From Fusobacterium mortiferum (GTDB taxonomy: Bacteria; Fusobacteriota; Fusobacteriia; Fusobacteriales; Fusobacteriaceae), in NCBI RefSeq assembly GCF_016900045.1, contig NZ_JACSNP010000012.1, forward strand, positions 1 to 51,096: 51,096 nt of DNA. Direction: 5' to 3'. The position numbers were made by a program, and so were the translations under genes. Under the pieces are notes generated by a model. It was given only the letters and a program-made list of their open reading frames with translations, was not told the DNA's origin and did not search any database. Positions 46,064 through 51,096 of the stretch are shown here, piece by piece. Within the stretch, counting starts at the first letter, position 1; each line of letters opens with the position of its first letter.

Positions 46064-46483
46064 ATGAAAGGAATAAAAGAAAAAATAGTAAGAGAAATAA
46101 AATCTCCAGGAGGGAGTTTAAGTTTTTTTGAATTTCAGAAAGAATTATCTTTTGAAATAAAGAGAATTTACTATATTTATAATTTTTCTGAACAAAATAG
46201 AAGAGGATTTCATGCACATAAAAATTTGAAACAAGTAATGTTTTGTCCTTATGGAAAGATAGAGGTAGAGTTTGATACTGGAAAAGAAAAAGCAAAATAT
46301 TTATTAGATTCTCCGACAAAAATTTTAATTGTAGAAAAAGGATATTGGAGAGAATTTGTTTCTTTAGAAGAAAATAGTATTTTATGTGTTGGTGCTTCTG
46401 ACATTTATGATGAAAATGACTATATAAGAAAGTATGAAGATTATTTAAAATGGGAGGAAGAGAAAAATGAAAGTACCATTTAG
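46064..46483 (+). CDS. fdtA: dTDP-4-oxo-6-deoxy-glucose 3,4-ketoisomerase (FdtA/QdtA type)
   Basis: The 139-aa cupin has the WxcM-like signature: RIYYIYNFSEQNRRGFHAHKNLKQ, with catalytic His residues in RGFHAHK, and SILCVGASDIYDENDYIRKYEDYL. Such enzymes shift the keto group from C4 to C3 of dTDP-4-keto-6-deoxyglucose ahead of amination. Whether the Fuc (FdtA) or Qui (QdtA) isomer forms cannot be read by eye. It overlaps the aminotransferase by 17 nt. Confidence 0.9.
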   Translation: MKGIKEKIVREIKSPGGSLSFFEFQKELSFEIKRIYYIYNFSEQNRRGFHAHKNLKQVMFCPYGKIEVEFDTGKEKAKYLLDSPTKILIVEKGYWREFVSLEENSILCVGASDIYDENDYIRKYEDYLKWEEEKNESTI

Positions 46484-47561
46484 TATTTTAGAAAGACAGT
46501 ATAAAATGTATCAAGAAGAATATGAAGTAAAAGCTTTAGAGATTTTGAGAAAAGGTTGGTATATTTTAGGAGAAGAAACAGAGAAATTTGAAGAAGAATA
46601 TGCAAAGTATACTGGAACAAAATATGCTTTAGGAATAGATAATGGATTAAATGCTTTAGTATTAGCTTTTAGAGCTTTAAATATAGGACAAGGAGATGAA
46701 GTGATAGTTCAAGGAAATACATTTATAGCCACTGTCATGGGAATAACTATAAATGGAGCAACTCCTATATTTGTAGAGCCAGATGAATACTATAATATTG
46801 ATATTGAAAAAATAGAAGAAAAAATAAATGAAAGAACAAAAGCTATTTGTATTGTTCATTTATATGGACAAGTGACTAGAATGGATAAAATTTTAGAGCT
46901 GTGTAAAAAATATAATTTAAAGTTAGTGGAAGATTGTGCTCAAGCTCATGGAGCAGAGTTTAATGGACAAAAAATAGGAAGTTTTGGAGATATAGGATGT
47001 TTTAGTTTCTATCCAGGGAAAAATCTAGGTTGTTTTGGAGATGGGGGAGCAATAACAACAAATGACGAAGAAATATATAAAAAAATAAAAATGTTAAGAA
47101 GTTATGGAAGTGAAAAAAAATATCACCATATAGAAGTAGGATATAATGCGAGATTAGATGAATTACAAGCAGGATTATTAAGAATAAAATTGAATCATTT
47201 ATCAGAATTAACTAATGAAAGAAAAGAAATAGCAGAAAAATATTTAAAAGAAATAAAAAATCCATTAGTACATCTACCTAAAGTTAGAGAAAATTGCTCA
47301 CATGTATGGCATTTATTTGTAGTAAGGGTAGAAGAGAGGGAAAAATTTCAAAAATATTTAGAAGAAAATGGAATAGGAACTGTGATACATTATCCAATTC
47401 CTCCACATTTATCAAAAGCATACGAGAATTTAGGTTATAAAGTAGGAGATTATCCAATAACTGAAGGGTATTCTAATACTGTAGTAAGCTTACCGTTATA
47501 TAATGGCATGACTAATGAAGAGATAAATTATGTGATAAAAAAAATAAATGAATATAAATAA
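46467..47561 (+). CDS. fdtB: dTDP-3-keto sugar aminotransferase (FdtB/QdtB type)
   Basis: 364-aa DegT-family enzyme placing an amino group at C3. Motifs: LGIDNGLNALVLAFRAL, VQGNTFIATVMGI, VEDCAQAHGAEFNG, and the PLP lysine in FSFYPGKNLGCFGDGGA. The N-terminus with FSILERQYKMYQEEYEVKAL and the partner isomerase gene identify it as FdtB/QdtB-like. The product dTDP-3-amino-3,6-dideoxyhexose would usually be N-acetylated; no dedicated FdtC is adjacent. Start lies within the fdtA end, behind GGGAGG. Confidence 0.92.
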   Translation: MKVPFSILERQYKMYQEEYEVKALEILRKGWYILGEETEKFEEEYAKYTGTKYALGIDNGLNALVLAFRALNIGQGDEVIVQGNTFIATVMGITINGATPIFVEPDEYYNIDIEKIEEKINERTKAICIVHLYGQVTRMDKILELCKKYNLKLVEDCAQAHGAEFNGQKIGSFGDIGCFSFYPGKNLGCFGDGGAITTNDEEIYKKIKMLRSYGSEKKYHHIEVGYNARLDELQAGLLRIKLNHLSELTNERKEIAEKYLKEIKNPLVHLPKVRENCSHVWHLFVVRVEEREKFQKYLEENGIGTVIHYPIPPHLSKAYENLGYKVGDYPITEGYSNTVVSLPLYNGMTNEEINYVIKKINEYK

Positions 47562-47570
47562 GGGGTAAAA

Positions 47571-48530
47571 ATGAAAAAGATTTTAGTTACAGCATTGGGA
47601 ACAGTAGCTAGCTATGAAATAGTGAAAGAAATGAAAAGAAAAGGATACTATGTAATTGGTGCGGATATAAATTTATCTCAAAATCTTGCTTCTTCTTTAG
47701 AAGTAGATGAGTTTTATACTTTTCCTTCTGTTATCGAAAAAAGAAAAGAATATTTAGATTATATATTAGATTTTTGTGAAAAAAAACAAATTGATTATAT
47801 TTTTGTAGTAGTTGATGAAGAGGTTGAGTTAATTTCTAAAAATAAAAACTTATTTCTAAGTAAAGGGATAATTCCCTGCGTACTTGATTATAGGATAGTG
47901 AAATTATGTAGAGATAAAGAAGAAACATTCAACTGGATAAAAGAGTTTTTTCCAGATATGTATATTAGGACAAAAAATTTATCTGATAAAAATATAGACT
48001 TAAATTATCCAATGTTTTTAAAACCTAGGAAAGGAAGAGCAAGTATTGGTTGTAAAAAAATCAATAATTTTGAAGAATTAGAGAATATAAAAAAAGAGGT
48101 AAAAGTAGAGGATTATATTATTCAGGAATTTAAAGAAGGCGAGATTGTATCAGCGGATATTTTATCAGATAATGATTTAATTCAAATTGTATTAAGAAAA
48201 GAAACTTTAAGAAATTCAAATGGAGCAGCAATAGCAGTAGAAATTATTGATGATATAGACTTAAAAGAAAAGTGTAAGAAAATAGTTAAAAAGTTAAATT
48301 TAATAGGAACGATAAATATAGAATTTTTTAGAACAAGAGAAAATGTATATATTATAGAATTTAATCCAAGATTACCAGCAGGAACAGGCTATACTATAAG
48401 AAGTGGTTTAAACTTGGTAGAAGGATTGTTCGATATAAACTGTGGAAACAAAGTAAAAAAATATGATATCGCATGTAATAAGACATATGCAAGGAGATAT
48501 GAAATATATGATACAACAATTAAAAAATAA
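47571..48530 (+). CDS. ATP-grasp ligase family protein
   Basis: 319 aa. N-terminal Rossmann-like domain (ILVTALGTVASYEIVKEMKR, as in CarB- and PylC-like ligases), then the ATP-grasp core (KPRKGRASIGCKKI, YIIQEFKEGEIVSADIL) and the metal/phosphate site EFNPRLPAGTGYT. Members join a carboxylate to an amine using ATP. The substrate is not known; in this operon it could amidate a uronic acid such as ManNAcA or attach an acid to an amino sugar. 9 nt after fdtB, and the SDR start lies inside its 3' end. Confidence 0.85.
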   Translation: MKKILVTALGTVASYEIVKEMKRKGYYVIGADINLSQNLASSLEVDEFYTFPSVIEKRKEYLDYILDFCEKKQIDYIFVVVDEEVELISKNKNLFLSKGIIPCVLDYRIVKLCRDKEETFNWIKEFFPDMYIRTKNLSDKNIDLNYPMFLKPRKGRASIGCKKINNFEELENIKKEVKVEDYIIQEFKEGEIVSADILSDNDLIQIVLRKETLRNSNGAAIAVEIIDDIDLKEKCKKIVKKLNLIGTINIEFFRTRENVYIIEFNPRLPAGTGYTIRSGLNLVEGLFDINCGNKVKKYDIACNKTYARRYEIYDTTIKK

Positions 48531-49425
48531 AAAAATATTGATTACTGGTGGAACTGGTTTTATAGGTAAAAAATTAGTTGAGAGGTTAGAAAAAAATAAT
48601 ATAGAAAGCTATGTTTTAACAAGGAGAAAAATTTCAGATTCAGCTAAAACAAAATATATTCAATGTGATCTAAATACTTTAGAAAAATATCCAGATGAAT
48701 TAAAAGAAATAAAATTTGATTATTGTATTTATTTGGCAGCAAATATTCCAACTATAGGAGAAAAAAAAGAAAATTATTTAGAAGCAAAAAATTCAACTTT
48801 AGATCCTCTAATAAAATTTCTAACTTATTTTAAAAAAAATATAAAAAAATTTATTTATACAAGTAGTATTGATATTTTAGGAAAAGTTCAAAAGCTTAAT
48901 TATAAGGAAGATGAAATTCCTAACAATCCAACTCCATATGGATTAGCCAAATATTGTGGTGAATTTTATGTACAAAATATTTGTGAAACGGAAGGAATAG
49001 ACTGGAGTATTTTAAGGTTTTCACAAGTATATGGAAAAAATGAACCAATAGTAAGAATTATTCCTATTTTGATAGAGAGAATAAAAGAAGAACAAGAGTT
49101 TACATTATTTACTACTGGAGAAGAAAAAAGAAGATTTTTACATGTGAACGATGCTGTTAATGGTATCATATGTGCTTGTTTAAATGGAAAACAAAGCATA
49201 TATAATATAGCTGGTGAAGATATTAAAAGTATAAATGAAGTAATAAAAATAATAGAAGAAAATTTTGAAAAAAAATTAAAGTTGAATAAATTGGATAAAA
49301 TTAATGGTGTTGATAATATTCCTAATATAGATAAAGCAAAATCTGAATTAAATTATAAACCAGAGTATATTTTAGAAAAAGGAATTCAAGAGATAGTAGA
49401 GGAGATAAAAAATGTTAGAGGATAA
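48508..49425 (+). CDS. NAD(P)-dependent SDR epimerase/dehydratase
   Basis: 305-aa extended SDR with ILITGGTGFIGKKLVERL near the N-terminus, the active-site Tyr-x-x-x-Lys in TPYGLAKYCGE, and VYGKNEPIVRIIP. Residues for a nucleotide-sugar 4-epimerase or 4-reductase are present, but the reaction is not determined. ATG 48508 gives 11-nt spacing to AAGGAG; an ATG at 48499 is too close, and the frame is open back to 48463. Overlaps both neighbours (23 and 14 nt), so translation is coupled. Confidence 0.87.
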   Translation: MIQQLKNKKILITGGTGFIGKKLVERLEKNNIESYVLTRRKISDSAKTKYIQCDLNTLEKYPDELKEIKFDYCIYLAANIPTIGEKKENYLEAKNSTLDPLIKFLTYFKKNIKKFIYTSSIDILGKVQKLNYKEDEIPNNPTPYGLAKYCGEFYVQNICETEGIDWSILRFSQVYGKNEPIVRIIPILIERIKEEQEFTLFTTGEEKRRFLHVNDAVNGIICACLNGKQSIYNIAGEDIKSINEVIKIIEENFEKKLKLNKLDKINGVDNIPNIDKAKSELNYKPEYILEKGIQEIVEEIKNVRG

Positions 49426-50662
49426 AAAAAAATATTTATTTAAGGCAACTAACTTTGTAGATCCTATTATTGTAAAAGGAAAAGGTAGTTACGTTTGGGA
49501 TGTAGAAAATAAAAAGTATTTAGATTTGAATTCAGGACAATTTTGCGTTGTTTTAGGTCATAATTATTATAGATTTAATAAGTTAATAAGTGATCAGTTA
49601 AAGAATATTCACCATACAAATACTTTGACATTAAGTCAAAATATAATTGAAGCAGCTGAGAAAGTAGCAAAGATTAATAAAGGAAATTTGAATAAAACAA
49701 TATTTTTATCAACAGGATCAGAGGCAAATGAATGTGCAATAAGATATGCTAGGTTTATAACAGGAAAAAATATAGTAGTAAGTTTAGATAAAGGATACCA
49801 TGGTTTAACACTAGCGTCACAAAATGCTACTATGGCAGGAATTTGGGCGAGACCAGAGGTAAAATCATTATATGTAAAAACACCTGATATACATAATCAA
49901 AATTATTTAGAAAACTCTGAAAAAGCAATAAAAGAGTGTATAGAGGAATTAGAATCTTGTATAAAAATAAATCATTCTGAAATAGCTGCATTTATAGTGG
50001 AACCTATTATTGGGGTTGGCGGAATGTTTGAATTACCTCAAAAATACATTGAAAAAATTAGAGAATTATGTACCAAGTATCAAATAATATTAATATTTGA
50101 TGAATGCCAATCAGGATATGGAAGAACTGGGAGTTGGTTTGCCTATGAATATTTTAATGTAATACCAGATATAGTAACGACAGCAAAGGCAATGGGAATG
50201 GGATTTCCAGTTTCAGCTGTAACTTTTTCTCAAGAAATAGCAGAAAAAATAGAGGGAAAAATAACTCATTTTAGTTCACATCAAAACGAACCTTTATCAG
50301 CAGCAATAGTAAATTTTGTTATAGATGAAATAAACAATAAAGGATTACTTGAAAGAAATATTAAAATGGGAGCATATTTATTAAAGGAATTAAAAAAATT
50401 ATCACAAAAATATAAGTTGTTGAAAAATCCTCGTGGCTTAGGATTAATGTGTGGATTTGATTTGAATGAAGAAATGCTCAAAGGAAGAAAAGAAACTATA
50501 TCATCTTTTCCAAAATTACTTGAAAAAGAGGGAATTTTAATACAAGCTGTAAGACAAGGACGGACTTTTAGAATAATGCCTAATTATTTAATAAAAAAAA
50601 TAGAGATAGATTTCTTTATAGAAAAATTAGAAAAAGTTTTAATAGAATTAAGTAGGGAATAA
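49412..50662 (+). CDS. Class III PLP aminotransferase (dialkylglycine decarboxylase-like)
   Basis: 416 aa, fold type I, class III. It shows the family line SGQFCVVLGHNYYR, FLSTGSEANECAIRYARF, IFDECQSGYGRTGSWFA and the PLP lysine in TTAKAMGMGFPVSA (near residue 260). From memory it resembles 2,2-dialkylglycine decarboxylase and omega-aminotransferases more than the sugar aminotransferases usually found in O-antigen loci. It probably acts on a small oxo acid or amino acid that is used to decorate a sugar; this is inference. Overlaps the SDR gene by 14 nt; rmlA follows after 27 nt. Confidence 0.88.
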   Translation: MLEDKKKYLFKATNFVDPIIVKGKGSYVWDVENKKYLDLNSGQFCVVLGHNYYRFNKLISDQLKNIHHTNTLTLSQNIIEAAEKVAKINKGNLNKTIFLSTGSEANECAIRYARFITGKNIVVSLDKGYHGLTLASQNATMAGIWARPEVKSLYVKTPDIHNQNYLENSEKAIKECIEELESCIKINHSEIAAFIVEPIIGVGGMFELPQKYIEKIRELCTKYQIILIFDECQSGYGRTGSWFAYEYFNVIPDIVTTAKAMGMGFPVSAVTFSQEIAEKIEGKITHFSSHQNEPLSAAIVNFVIDEINNKGLLERNIKMGAYLLKELKKLSQKYKLLKNPRGLGLMCGFDLNEEMLKGRKETISSFPKLLEKEGILIQAVRQGRTFRIMPNYLIKKIEIDFFIEKLEKVLIELSRE

Positions 50663-50689
50663 AATAAAAGCGAGGTAAGAAGAAAGAGC

Positions 50690-51096
50690 ATGAAAGGAAT
50701 AATATTGGCAGGTGGAAGTGGTACAAGATTATATCCACTTACAAAAAGTGTTTCAAAACAGATATTACCAATATATGATAAACCAATGATATATTATCCT
50801 CTTTCTGTACTCATGTTAGCAGGGATAAGAGAGGTCCTTATAATCTCTACTTCAAGAGATTTGAGATGTTTTGAGGAGCTTTTACAAGATGGAAAAGAAC
50901 TAGGTATGAGCATAATATATAAAGTTCAAGAGAAGCCAAATGGTTTAGCTGAAGCATTTATAATTGGAGAAGAATTTATAGGTAAGGATAGTGTAGCTTT
51001 AGTATTAGGAGATAATATATTTTTTGGACAAGCCTTTTCACCTATTTTAAAAGAAGCAGCAAAATTAAAAAAGGGAGCAGAGATATTTGGGTATCT
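50690..51096 (+). CDS. rmlA: Glucose-1-phosphate thymidylyltransferase, 5' part
   Basis: The frame from ATG 50690 reads [20 protein letters not shown], then [20 protein letters not shown] and [20 protein letters not shown], the nucleotide-binding and metal-site motifs of RmlA. It makes dTDP-glucose, the precursor for the fdtA/fdtB sugar. About 135 codons are present and the gene runs off the right edge. An rmlB gene is to be expected beyond it. Confidence 0.96.
   Translation, partial: MKGIILAGGSGTRLYPLTKSVSKQILPIYDKPMIYYPLSVLMLAGIREVLIISTSRDLRCFEELLQDGKELGMSIIYKVQEKPNGLAEAFIIGEEFIGKDSVALVLGDNIFFGQAFSPILKEAAKLKKGAEIFGY

Overview
The window looks like a chromosome segment of a Fusobacterium-type organism: a very AT-rich, anaerobic, Gram-negative-enveloped fermenter. 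The evidence is the strong AT bias, purine-rich ribosome binding sites, a full Rnf complex, an iron-sulfur L-serine dehydratase, a short SLH-domain envelope protein and a lipid-linked polysaccharide locus. The genus is inferred from gene content and sequence character; no database search was possible.

Layout. 1-361 is the end of an rRNA operon (23S 3' end, 5S, tRNA-Gln, terminator). 464-4160 carries an SLH/coiled-coil envelope protein, pgi, mscL and a MATE exporter. 4420-11659 is a replication cluster: S4-domain protein, recF, dciA-like, remB-like, gyrB, gyrA. The only long non-coding interval (8533-9115) lies between gyrB and gyrA. It holds a broken gene that resembles a type III toxin (CptN/TenpN/ToxN-AbiQ group) and, facing it, a promoter-repeat-repeat-terminator unit. 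That unit could encode a small RNA of two 51-nt hairpin/pseudoknot repeats, as type III antitoxin RNAs do. 11699-18269 holds a Usp-like protein, a phosphoesterase, pheST, L-serine ammonia-lyase and pth. 18362-23383 is the complete rnfCDGEAB operon. On the minus strand, 27677-23425 is hipB-hipA-trkA-trkH, with a perfect 18-bp inverted repeat over its promoter. 27899-29245 has a small orphan protein with codon use typical of high expression and a patatin-like protein.

From 29454 to the right edge is a surface polysaccharide (O-antigen or capsule) locus, all on the plus strand and tightly packed. It first encodes a UDP-4-amino/acetamido-6-deoxy-HexNAc (bacillosamine-like) pathway with its initiating phosphosugar transferase. 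Then come a UDP-L-FucNAc module (capE/F/G = fnlABC type) with a WbuB-like transferase, a UDP-ManNAcA module (wecB, wecC), four further or related glycosyltransferases, and a Wzx flippase. The last part is a dTDP-3-amino-3,6-dideoxyhexose module (fdtA/fdtB type). It is fused by overlaps to an ATP-grasp ligase, an SDR and a class III aminotransferase, and leads into rmlA, which runs off the window. No Wzy polymerase is seen.

Most notable: the gyrB/gyrA type III toxin relic and its facing repeat RNA, whose two repeats differ only at four bases forming two compensatory base-pair changes; the ATP-grasp/SDR/class III aminotransferase sugar-decoration module; and the almost leaderless, operator-embedded hipB promoter.
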